A stretch of 24,833 nucleotides of DNA from an uncultured Prevotella sp. (GTDB lineage: Bacteria > Bacteroidota > Bacteroidia > Bacteroidales > Bacteroidaceae). This document shows, piece by piece, positions 13,969 through 21,228 of the stretch. Position 1 is the stretch's first letter, and the number at the start of each line of letters is the position of its first letter. The position numbers were made by a program, and so were the translations under genes. The stretch is from NCBI GenBank assembly GCA_937889855.1, contig CALBYK010000279.1:1-24833 (forward strand), written 5' to 3'. The notes below the pieces were generated by a model that saw only the letters and a list, made by a program, of their open reading frames with translations, had not been told where the DNA came from and ran no database searches.

Positions 13969-15371
13969 TGCTTTGGTTCATCACTTGGCTGAGGAGTTCT
14001 CTTTTCTTCGTTCTTCTGAGCTTGAGGTTTGGGATTGCCGTCTTGTTGGCCCTGTGCCTTGTGATTGCCGTTGGGCTGGCTTGAAGCCTTTTGGATGTTG
14101 GGCTGTCCCTGCGCCTTCGGGTTGCCGGATGGCTGGCGGCGTGGTCTGTTGTCGCGGCGCTGCTTCTTCTGCTGGCGTTCCCTTCCCTCGCTGTCGCCCT
14201 GCTGTGGCACTGAGTTGTTGTCCTTAGGCTCTCCAGCCTGCTGTGGTGCGGTGTCCTTAGGCTGCTGTTTCTTCTTTTTCTTCTTAGCCTTCTTGGTCTT
14301 GTCAAACCGGCTTATATCGGCATCGGCAAGCAGGTCGGCCGGACGCGCAATATCCTTGGCCTTTCCGTTCTCTGTGAGCGACTCGGGCTTCTCGCCGCGC
14401 TTGTTCATCTCTATTATGTCGCGTGCGCGCTCTGCTGTTATGGTCTCAAGATTCGCGGCTACGCCCTTGCCCGTCGAGTAGGTGACGAGTCCGGCAAGAA
14501 TGTCCGACTTGAAGAGATAGTAGTCGCTGTCGGCCGTCTGAAGCACAATGTCGCGGGACGGCATCTTGCGCCCTGCCTCAACATAGTCGTCAACCTCATA
14601 GTTGAGACAACACTTGAGCTTGGCGCACATGCCGGCAAGTTTCTGCGGGTTAAGCGATATGTCCTGTATGCGCGCGGCGTTGGTGCTGACGCTCACGAAG
14701 TTCTTCATCCATGTGGCGCAACACAGCTCGCGTCCGCAAGGACCTGTGCCGCCGATGCGCCCCGCCTCCTGGCGGGCGCCTATCTGCTTCATCTCTATTC
14801 GCACGTGGAATGTGTCGGCAAGCACCTTGATGAGTTGGCGGAAGTCGACGCGCTCGTCGGCGATATAGTAGAATATAGCTTTGTTGCCGTCGCCCTGGTA
14901 CTCCACGTCGCCAATCTTCATTTGCAGTCCAAGGTCCTTGGCTATCTGCCGGCTCTGTATCATGGTGTCGTGCTCACGGCTCTTGGCCTCGCGGTACTTG
15001 TCCATGTCCACCGGCTTGGCAATGCGGTACACACGCTTAATCTCATCGGCCGACTTGAGGTTGGCTTTCTTCACCTGCAGTTTCACAAGCCGCCCGGTAA
15101 GTGTTACCGTACCGATGTCGTGCCCCGGACTTGCCTCCACTGCTACTATGTCACCCTTTCGGAGGTCAAGATTGTTGACATTATGGTAGTATCCCTTGCG
15201 CGTGTTCTTGAACTGCACCTCAACAAGGTCTGTATCCTCCTCGTTTCCCGGCACATCATAGAGCCAGTCGTAGGTGTTGAGCTGCATGTTCTGCCGTCCG
15301 CATCCGTTATGGCACAGGCCACGGTCGCATCCGCGCGATATCTTGAATTGCATGTTCTTGAAATCTTTCAT
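13965..15371 (-). CDS. ricT: RicT/YaaT-like PSP1-domain protein with basic disordered tail
   Basis: PSP1-domain proteins include Bacillus RicT (YaaT), part of an Fe-S-containing complex that affects RNA processing. The 468 residues divide into three parts. The N-terminus has a cysteine cluster RGCDRGLCHNGCG (Cys15, 20, 24). The PSP1 core (about 45-265) has the conserved GTGPCGRELCCATW (Cys212, 217, 218) and MCAKLKCCLNYE (Cys249, 254, 255), candidate Fe-S ligands. From about residue 355 a low-complexity tail rich in Lys, Gln, Pro, Asn and Gly follows, containing three 10-residue units (GNPKAQGQPN, GNHKAQGQQD, GNPKPQAQKN). Both ends overlap neighbours by ATGA: holB upstream, gldH downstream. 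No RicA or RicF homologue is in the window. Confidence 0.88.
   Translation of the reverse strand: MKDFKNMQFKISRGCDRGLCHNGCGRQNMQLNTYDWLYDVPGNEEDTDLVEVQFKNTRKGYYHNVNNLDLRKGDIVAVEASPGHDIGTVTLTGRLVKLQVKKANLKSADEIKRVYRIAKPVDMDKYREAKSREHDTMIQSRQIAKDLGLQMKIGDVEYQGDGNKAIFYYIADERVDFRQLIKVLADTFHVRIEMKQIGARQEAGRIGGTGPCGRELCCATWMKNFVSVSTNAARIQDISLNPQKLAGMCAKLKCCLNYEVDDYVEAGRKMPSRDIVLQTADSDYYLFKSDILAGLVTYSTGKGVAANLETITAERARDIIEMNKRGEKPESLTENGKAKDIARPADLLADADISRFDKTKKAKKKKKKQQPKDTAPQQAGEPKDNNSVPQQGDSEGRERQQKKQRRDNRPRRQPSGNPKAQGQPNIQKASSQPNGNHKAQGQQDGNPKPQAQKNEEKRTPQPSDEPKQ
14010..14126 (-). repeat. Three 30-bp repeat units in the ricT tail
   Basis: Units at 14097-14126, 14069-14040 and 14039-14010 encode GNPKAQGQPN, GNHKAQGQQD and GNPKPQAQKN. 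The last two are directly adjacent; a 27-bp stretch separates the first. They are imperfect, so an old duplication in a disordered region rather than a recent slippage tract. Confidence 0.7.
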
Positions 15372-16468
15372 TTCTTTCGTGTTATTAATATGATGGTCTG
15401 CAAGGCAATGTCGAAGAACACCATCTTTGAGTTGGCATTCTGCGATATGTCGCGCAGCGCTTTTTCAAACATTTCAGTAAGTTCTATTACATTGTTCTCG
15501 TTGATGAAAGGAGCGAACCTCTTTGCAAAATTCTCCTCACCAAGCGTCATGTAGCACAGCTCGGGAGCATGGAAATTGTACATGAAGTTCTCGCGCACCA
15601 TGCGGTTGCAGTAGACGAGCATGCGCTTCTGCTTCTCCCTTCCGAAGGCAGCCACACTGTCGCTCCACTTCTTCAGCTCCCTCACCTTCTTTGAATAGGC
15701 ATAGCGCATGAGCATCGCGAAAAGGTCAAAAAACATCTGCGACTCGTTCCCGGCACGCAAGGCGTTGAGCGCCTCCAGCCATGAGCCGTTGGCAAGCCTC
15801 GCCACACGGTAGGCTGTATCGGCGTCAAGTCCGCGCCTTTCCAAAAGAGCCTGCTCTATGTCGGCATCGGCTATGCGCTTGAAGTCAAACCGCTGTGTGC
15901 GGCTCCTTATTGTCTCCAGCAACCGCGTGGGGTCCTCGCTAACGAGAATGAAGGCCGTCTGTTCCGGCGGCTCCTCAAGAAGCTTGAGTATCTTGTTGGC
16001 GGAAGTGAGGTTCATCCTTTCCGGCAGCCACATTATGCACACCTTGTATCCGCCCTGGCTCGACTTTAGCGCCAGCTTGCGCGACAACTGGTCACTCTCG
16101 CCTCCTGTTATGACAGCCTGTTGGTTCTCTGCCCCAATCTGCGTCATCCACTGCTCGAGCGAGAAATACGGGCCTTCGCCTATCATCTCCCGCCACTCGC
16201 CGGCGAAGTCGTCACTTGTAGGCTGGTGCTCCGAGCCCATGCTCGGCTTCTTTATCGTAGGATAGGAGAAGTGGAGGTCGGGATGGTTCCAATGACGCAG
16301 CAGCGGGCTGTGGCCCAACAACTCTGAGGCAAACGCCATGGCAAGCGCCATCTTTCCGCAGCCCTGCGGACCGCAGAAAAGCATGGCGTGCGGCACACGC
16401 TCCTCTTCTATCAACTGTCGGAGCTGCTGTATGGCATTCTCCTGACCTATAACTTCTGAGAATTGCAT
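15368..16468 (-). CDS. holB: DNA polymerase III delta' subunit
   Basis: Clamp-loader subunit that helps place the sliding clamp on primed DNA. The 366-residue AAA+ protein starts FSEVIGQENAIQQLRQLI, has the P-loop-like GPQGCGKM (33-40), and later WLPERMNLTSANKILKLLEEPPEQTAFILVSEDPTRLLETIRSR, split here by residues in keeping with delta' (the IRSRTQRFDF segment stands in for the sensor/SRC region). The position after Lys39 is Met rather than Thr/Ser, and I see no four-cysteine zinc module as in E. coli delta'; both fit a non-ATP-hydrolysing subunit. The stop overlaps ricT's ATG by 4 bp. metF is 85 bp upstream across a small hairpin. Confidence 0.9.
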   Translation of the reverse strand: MQFSEVIGQENAIQQLRQLIEEERVPHAMLFCGPQGCGKMALAMAFASELLGHSPLLRHWNHPDLHFSYPTIKKPSMGSEHQPTSDDFAGEWREMIGEGPYFSLEQWMTQIGAENQQAVITGGESDQLSRKLALKSSQGGYKVCIMWLPERMNLTSANKILKLLEEPPEQTAFILVSEDPTRLLETIRSRTQRFDFKRIADADIEQALLERRGLDADTAYRVARLANGSWLEALNALRAGNESQMFFDLFAMLMRYAYSKKVRELKKWSDSVAAFGREKQKRMLVYCNRMVRENFMYNFHAPELCYMTLGEENFAKRFAPFINENNVIELTEMFEKALRDISQNANSKMVFFDIALQTIILITRKK

Positions 16469-16484
16469 TAGAATCTATTTGTGG

Positions 16485-16506
16485 GTGCCGGACTACTTGC
16501 CGGCAC
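16485..16506 (-). terminator. Small GC-rich hairpin between metF and holB
   Basis: GTGCCGG (16485-16491) and CCGGCAC (16500-16506) form a 7-bp stem around an 8-nt loop, about 48 bp past the metF stop. No T-run follows on the minus strand, so it may only attenuate or process the metF-holB transcript. Confidence 0.4.
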
Positions 16507-16553
16507 TTGTCTGACATTTACTTGTCGCGTACCAGGCTTCTGCCCGACACCTC

Positions 16554-17510
16554 CTACAACAGTCGTTTTACGACGTCGCGCACAGAGTCAACAGCCGACA
16601 CCGTATAGAAATGTATGTTATTCACTCCTGCCGCATACAGCTGCCGGCACTGCTCCGTTGTCCACTCTATACCGAGCTGGCGCGCGTCCTCGTCGGTCTT
16701 GCATTTCACCACTTCCTGGGCGAGTTCCTGCGGCAAGTCGCAGTGGAATGTCTTAGGCACGACGGTGAGCTGCGACAGTTTGGCAAATGGCTTTATACCG
16801 GGCACGATTGGTATCGTTATGCCCATCTCACGCGCCTTCGCCACAAAGTCAAAATACTTCTTGTTGTCGTAGAAGAGTTGTGTCACTGCATACTCGGCTC
16901 CAAGATACTGCTTGAGCTTCAGGAACTCCATGTCCATCTCAAGGTTGGGCGCTTCCTCATGCTTCTCTGGGTAGCACGCCACCCCGAACGAGAACTTCTT
17001 GCCAGGGTTCTTTATTGGCGTGTCGTCGTTGAAGTAGCCGTTATTGAACCTGTTCACCTGCTCAATGAGCTCTGTCGTGTGCATGTATCCTCCTGGGGTT
17101 GCTTTGAACGTGCGGTCCTCCTTGGCCTTGTCGCCGCGCAGTAGCAGGAGGTTCTCGATGCCAAGAAACTGCAGGTCGAGCAGTTCGTACTCAATGTCGT
17201 CCGCGCTCGCGCCACTGCATATGACATGCGGGATGACCGTTATGCCGAATTTTTGCTGTATGGCGGCGGCAACAGCCACAGTGCCGGGACGCCGGCGCAC
17301 GCGCAGACGCTCAAACTGTCCGTTCGCGAGCTCGCGGTAGACAAACTCGCTATGGTGTGTCGTGATGTTGATGTAGGCAGGGGCAAGCTCCACAAATTTC
17401 TCTATCGTTGAAAACAATCGGTCGGTTCCTGTGCCTTTAAGCGGCGGCAGCACCTCAAACGAGAAGTGCTTCTGTCCGTCATTACTGTTCAATATTTCGG
17501 CTATGTTCAT
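16554..17510 (-). CDS. metF: 5,10-methylenetetrahydrofolate reductase
   Basis: Flavin enzyme reducing 5,10-methylene-THF to 5-methyl-THF, the methyl donor for methionine synthesis. The 318 residues form the single TIM-barrel bacterial type: HFSFEVLPPLKGTG at the start (Glu19 matches the catalytic Glu of the FEFFPP motif), INITTHHSEF, PHVICSGASADDIEYEL, LLLRGD, the FSFGVACYPEKHEEA segment, AVTQLFYDNKKYFDFV and PIVPGIKPF. All are MTHFR hallmarks, and length is normal. ATG 17510 lies 27 nt after a -7 box. holB follows after 85 bp. I see no SAM or cobalamin riboswitch in the short leader. Confidence 0.96.
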   Translation of the reverse strand: MNIAEILNSNDGQKHFSFEVLPPLKGTGTDRLFSTIEKFVELAPAYINITTHHSEFVYRELANGQFERLRVRRRPGTVAVAAAIQQKFGITVIPHVICSGASADDIEYELLDLQFLGIENLLLLRGDKAKEDRTFKATPGGYMHTTELIEQVNRFNNGYFNDDTPIKNPGKKFSFGVACYPEKHEEAPNLEMDMEFLKLKQYLGAEYAVTQLFYDNKKYFDFVAKAREMGITIPIVPGIKPFAKLSQLTVVPKTFHCDLPQELAQEVVKCKTDEDARQLGIEWTTEQCRQLYAAGVNNIHFYTVSAVDSVRDVVKRLL

Positions 17511-17536
17511 CGTTCGTTATATTATATATATGTATG

Positions 17537-17544
17537 CAAAGTTA
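17537..17544 (-). promoter_or_regulatory. Bacteroidetes -7 box for metF
   Basis: CAAAGTTA on the plus strand gives TAACTTTG, ending 27 nt before the metF ATG, exactly as at hpt. The -33 position has only a partial match (CTTG, plus strand CAAG at 17566-17569). Confidence 0.6.
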
Positions 17545-17592
17545 AGTAAAATCTCGCACAAAATACAAGAAGACTACCAAAAATAGGCGAAC

Positions 17593-18774
17593 TTACCTAT
17601 AATTAGTGACAACGCATTTATACGCATATGCCAGCACCAGCACGAATCCTACGAACGGTATGACGAACGGAAGCACGAGGTTTCCGGTATTGTCGGCAAC
17701 CACACCCATAAGTAGGAATCCGCATCCTCCCACAGGAGTCATCATCAGTATTGACGACGCGCTCTTGGTAAGTCCGCCAAGGCCGCGGAGGGTGAGCGAG
17801 AAGATTGTCGGGAACATTATTGCCTCAAACATGTAGTTGCAGAGCAGCGCTCCAACCGACACTTCCATGCTTACGTTGAGAAGCAGGACGGCAATGCACA
17901 CAACCGACCCGACTGCACATATGAGAAGATACTTCTCGGCAGGCATGTTGCTCATGATGGCAGCTCCCACAAACCGTGCAAGCATGAAGAGGCCGAGCGC
18001 GACAGTGAGTATGGTGGAGCCTGTAGCCGCTGTCATCCAGTCCTGTCCCGTGACAAAATTGATGAAGTAGGAGTTGATTGATATCTCGGCTATCTCGTAG
18101 GCGAGCAGCGCGATGAGTCCGAAGACGAACCATCCGTTGGAGAAGAGGCGCGAGAGGTTGTGGCCTCCCTCATGTGTCTCTCTGTCGTCCTCATGGTGAA
18201 TCTCCGGCAGACTGGCACGCGAGAACACTATGGCAATGATGAGCACTATCACTCCCATAATTGCGTAGGGAATGACCGCGTTGCCGCCAGCCACGCCGCT
18301 GTTGTCTGTGTTTTGGAAAAGGAAGCTTCCCACCACCAGCGTGGCAAACATCGAACCTACGCCATTGAACGACTGCGAGAAGTTGAGGCGTGCCGTTGAC
18401 GTCTCTTTAGGACCGAGCTCTGTAACATAAGGGTTGGCGGATGTCTCGAGAAACACGAGTCCGCAGCCTATGACGAACAGTGCTATCAGGTAGGCATAGA
18501 ATGTTCCGGCCAAGGAGCAAGGGATGAAAGCAAGCGAGCCGGCACCAAAGAGAATCAGTCCGAGCACCACGCCACGCCTGTAGCCCTGTCGGTTGATGAA
18601 AAATCCGGCAGGTATGGCCATGAGGAAATAGCCGAGATAGGTTGTCACTTGAATCAGAGCCGACTGCGTGATGGTTATGTCGAGTTCGTTCTGAAAATGC
18701 TTGTTGAGCACGTCGAGGATGGCGCGCGCGAAGCCCCACATGAAGAAGAGCGATGTGATTAGGATGAATGGCAC
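17593..18774 (-). CDS. Sugar transporter, MFS, FucP family (N-terminus possibly frameshifted)
   Basis: Inner-membrane sugar/H+ symporter of the FucP/GluP branch of the major facilitator superfamily, with about 12 hydrophobic helices. Family motifs are LFFMWGFARAILDVLNKHFQ in helix 1, GYFLMAIPAGFFINRQGYRRG, LETSANPYVTELGP, and LNFSQSFNGVG. The frame opens only at GTG 18774 because TAG lies just upstream (18786-18784), leaving almost no cytosolic N-tail. In another frame ATG 18812 gives MKQNKTSLSSN, and adding one base near 18780 would join it to YAVPFILITS, which aligns with the YIIPFALLCS of E. coli FucP. So either a 1-base deletion (mutation or sequencing error) or a GTG start is present. 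The rest of the gene (393 codons) is intact. Substrate unknown. Confidence 0.88.
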   Translation of the reverse strand: MPFILITSLFFMWGFARAILDVLNKHFQNELDITITQSALIQVTTYLGYFLMAIPAGFFINRQGYRRGVVLGLILFGAGSLAFIPCSLAGTFYAYLIALFVIGCGLVFLETSANPYVTELGPKETSTARLNFSQSFNGVGSMFATLVVGSFLFQNTDNSGVAGGNAVIPYAIMGVIVLIIAIVFSRASLPEIHHEDDRETHEGGHNLSRLFSNGWFVFGLIALLAYEIAEISINSYFINFVTGQDWMTAATGSTILTVALGLFMLARFVGAAIMSNMPAEKYLLICAVGSVVCIAVLLLNVSMEVSVGALLCNYMFEAIMFPTIFSLTLRGLGGLTKSASSILMMTPVGGCGFLLMGVVADNTGNLVLPFVIPFVGFVLVLAYAYKCVVTNYR

Positions 18775-18817
18775 AGCATATTGCTACTCAAAGATGTCTT
18801 ATTTTGTTTCATGCTTG

Positions 18818-18825
18818 CAAAATTA
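18818..18825 (-). promoter_or_regulatory. Possible -7 box upstream of the FucP-type gene
   Basis: TAATTTTG on the minus strand fits TAnnTTTG. It ends 44 nt before GTG 18774 but only 6 nt before ATG 18812; using that ATG would make the mRNA nearly leaderless. No -33 element is seen. Confidence 0.4.
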
Positions 18826-18898
18826 ATGAATTTAGCCACATGAAAAAAATAAGTTGATGATTTTTTGTGAGTTATAGGTGTGAGAACAGGTCTAAGCG

Positions 18899-18933
18899 GT
18901 GCCAAACATACCCTTTACGGGCATATTTAGCAC
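18899..18933 (-). terminator. Hairpin at the 3' end of the MutS-like gene
   Basis: On the minus strand 18933-18919 and 18913-18899 form a 15-bp stem with three G-U pairs and a 5-nt loop (GTAAA). The MutS-like stop codon (18929-18927) is inside the 5' arm. On the plus strand the three wobbles become C-A mismatches, so the fold is specific to the minus transcript. No T-run follows. Confidence 0.55.
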
Positions 18934-20807
18934 AGAAGTTGCCTAAGCAGATAAGTCGCGTTCTGGTTGCGTGCCACACCGGGGGTAATCTTGTAGGTGT
19001 AGGTCACGTCGCGCCCGAGCTCTATCTCGAAACAGTAGTTGTGGAAACGTTTTGGCTGCTCGTCGGCAAGGCGCGAGAGTTCAAGGTCGTGCGTGGCTAT
19101 CACGCCTGTCACACGGCGCTGGGATATGTACTCAAGGAAGAGACGCGAGCCTCCGAGCTTGTCGGCAGAGTTGGTGCCCTTGAGTATCTCGTCCAGTATG
19201 ATGAGAGTGTTGCAGTGGACGGCACAGAAGGCAATCAGACTCTTCAGCCTGAGCAGCTCGGCATTGAAATAGCTGATGCCGCGCGTCAGGTCGTCGCTTG
19301 TGCGCATACTTGTAAATAGCGGAAACACCGACAGGCGGAGCGACGAGGCGAACACCGGCAACCCGTTCATTGCCAACAACCAGTTAACGCCAAGCGAGCG
19401 CAGGAAGGTGCTTTTGCCTGCCATATTGGCTCCTGTTATGATATAGTAGTTGCGCTCGGATATGACAAAGTCGTTGCTTACAGCCCCTTGTCCGAGGAAC
19501 GGATGGTACAGGCCATGAGCCTCATAAACGATGTCGGTTCCATTCACCACCTCGGCTCGTGTCCCATGTGGCTCGTTGTAACGGAACGTCGCCATCGACA
19601 CAAGGGCGTCCATCTCGTTGACAGAGGCTATCCAACTGTCCATGTCGAGTATATGGCGCTGCTGCCATCTCGCGAAACGGCGCAGCAGGCGGAAATCGCT
19701 CAAGGTGAAAATGTCGGAGAATATCAGTCCCAACAAGTTGCCGCGCCGGTCGAGCCCGGCAAGTATCCGCTCCACCTCACGGAACGACTGGCCCGCGCCA
19801 CTCGTGGCCTCAACGACACGGCGCAGAAGCCCTGAGGCCTCGACAGGCACACGTCCGTCATTAATCAACCCTATAACCCTGACATAAGCCTTCATCTGTC
19901 TTTGAAGTTTGCCTACTGCCCTGCTCACCGCCATCAACCGTCCATGACACATGCCAAGCACTAAGCCCAGCTGCAGGACGCCCCATGTCACGGCTACGCT
20001 GGACGGCAGGTCTGCAAACACAGCCAACAAGACGGCTATGAGAAATCCAGACACAAGCAAGGCCGCCACCAAAAGTGTCGCGGGCGACATCACCCACTTG
20101 CCCACCTGCACGTCGCGAACGTTGTGCATGGCCTGTGCCACAGCGTCAGTATCGATAGTTCCGTCTACAGCAACGGCACAGAAATCGGTGCGCCAACGTG
20201 TCTCCACAGCAAGCGCGTCAATTGCATCAGCCCGCTGGCGTATGCGTTCAACTGGTGACAAGTTGCAATAAAAAGAGGAGGTGATGTCGGCAGCCGCAAC
20301 GTCAACGGGCTGCGAGGACAGCATGGCCGCAAGGCGGCCGGAGCCGCCTGATGTGACGGCACGGCAGATACGCTGATACAGGGACGCTCTTCCAAACACG
20401 TCCATGTCGGTAGTAAAAGGATGTGAAGAAACGGCGTAACGCTCACCTTCGTCAAAGGCGGAGAAGTCGCCATCAAGATAACATTCCTCGCGCCTGCACA
20501 CTTCACGCAACGCCTCAAGCCATTCGGTCCTTGCCTCGTTGCGCTCATCCAAGCGCCGTATTGCGGCATAGCCTGTAAGAGACATGGCTGCAAGCAAGAC
20601 GGCACACCACCCCCACCCTACCATTGCATAGGCGGCAATGAAGGCCACGAACAAGGCGAATGTTGCTATCTCGCCCACAACAAAGAGGCGGTTGCGGCGG
20701 CGTCGCGCCAAGACGCGTGACGTGAGCGTGGCTATGCAGCGCTCGTAATACTGGCGGGGTAACGGGTTGGCTATCATACGTTGTTGGTAGTAAAGGGATG
20801 ATGTCAC
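18927..20807 (-). CDS. Membrane-anchored MutS-like ATPase
   Basis: The C-terminal part (about 420-626) is a MutS family ATPase domain: Walker A TGANMAGKST (458-467), the STRGISYFNAELL-like segment DDLTRGISYF (505-514), Walker B LIILDE (Asp539-Glu540), KGTNSADKLGGSRLFLEY and His573 in ATHD. The mismatch-recognition and connector domains of true MutS are absent. Instead hydrophobic helices lie at about 41-62 and 64-83, and another pair at about 239-287, so it is probably an integral membrane protein. The mid region may be a lever/core remnant (VERIRQRADAIDALAVETRW). Start GTG 20807 overlaps the DUF4834 stop (GTGA); ATG 20777 (residue 11) is an alternative. It ends the psd-pssA-DUF4834 run. Role in DNA repair is doubtful; true function unknown. 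Confidence 0.85.
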   Translation of the reverse strand: MTSSLYYQQRMIANPLPRQYYERCIATLTSRVLARRRRNRLFVVGEIATFALFVAFIAAYAMVGWGWCAVLLAAMSLTGYAAIRRLDERNEARTEWLEALREVCRREECYLDGDFSAFDEGERYAVSSHPFTTDMDVFGRASLYQRICRAVTSGGSGRLAAMLSSQPVDVAAADITSSFYCNLSPVERIRQRADAIDALAVETRWRTDFCAVAVDGTIDTDAVAQAMHNVRDVQVGKWVMSPATLLVAALLVSGFLIAVLLAVFADLPSSVAVTWGVLQLGLVLGMCHGRLMAVSRAVGKLQRQMKAYVRVIGLINDGRVPVEASGLLRRVVEATSGAGQSFREVERILAGLDRRGNLLGLIFSDIFTLSDFRLLRRFARWQQRHILDMDSWIASVNEMDALVSMATFRYNEPHGTRAEVVNGTDIVYEAHGLYHPFLGQGAVSNDFVISERNYYIITGANMAGKSTFLRSLGVNWLLAMNGLPVFASSLRLSVFPLFTSMRTSDDLTRGISYFNAELLRLKSLIAFCAVHCNTLIILDEILKGTNSADKLGGSRLFLEYISQRRVTGVIATHDLELSRLADEQPKRFHNYCFEIELGRDVTYTYKITPGVARNQNATYLLRQLLC

Positions 20808-21154
20808 TCTTCCTCAAAGTCTACATATTCGCCTTCGTCCTTGCTGAAGATCTTGCGGTTGGCTTCACGCGGGGAGCGTTGGTCGTACAGTTCCTCATTG
20901 GCAAACGACGAGTTGTCTGCCTGGCTCTGCCGCGTTCCTGCCGTGCCACTGTTCTGGGCCGACGACTGCCGTTGTGTCCTGCCGCCATCTGTTGTATGTG
21001 TACGTTGCCCCATTCCTCCAGCTGATGCCGCAGAGAAGCTGCGTGCCACGCGTCTCACACGCAAATAGAGATATGTAACGACGCCGATGACAAACACGGC
21101 CGTGAGCAGCACGACGAGGAAAATTGATTTCAGGAAAAGTCCAAATATTGCCAT
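20804..21154 (-). CDS. DUF4834 family small membrane protein
   Basis: A 116-residue Bacteroidetes protein of unknown function. One N-terminal membrane helix (about 4-28, FLKSIFLVVLLTAVFVIGVV) is followed by a basic stretch (YLRVRRVARSF), a Gly/Ser/Thr/Gln-rich disordered middle (about 40-95), and a conserved acidic end KIFSKDEGEYVDFEE. The C-terminal motif is what identifies DUF4834. The stop overlaps the start of the MutS-like gene by 4 bp (20804-20807), so the two are probably translated together. pssA ends 74 bp upstream. The arrangement suggests a helper of the membrane ATPase, which is inference only. Confidence 0.82.
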   Translation of the reverse strand: MAIFGLFLKSIFLVVLLTAVFVIGVVTYLYLRVRRVARSFSAASAGGMGQRTHTTDGGRTQRQSSAQNSGTAGTRQSQADNSSFANEELYDQRSPREANRKIFSKDEGEYVDFEEE

Positions 21155-21228
21155 AACACTGAGTATTGGTTAAAAAATGAGTAACAAACGGGATGCGCTA
21201 CACTCCTATTGACAAACTCTGTGCCATT

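Noticed and set aside
14805..15554. 249-codon plus-strand frame opposite ricT and holB
   Set aside because: It crosses the junction of two well-supported minus-strand genes and has no family resemblance.
16554..17592. Riboswitch before metF
   Set aside because: The leader from the -7 box to the ATG is only about 20 nt, too short for a SAM or cobalamin aptamer.
18927..20807. Calling the MutS-like gene a mismatch repair protein
   Set aside because: It lacks the mismatch-binding and connector domains and carries membrane helices; only the ATPase half is shared with MutS.
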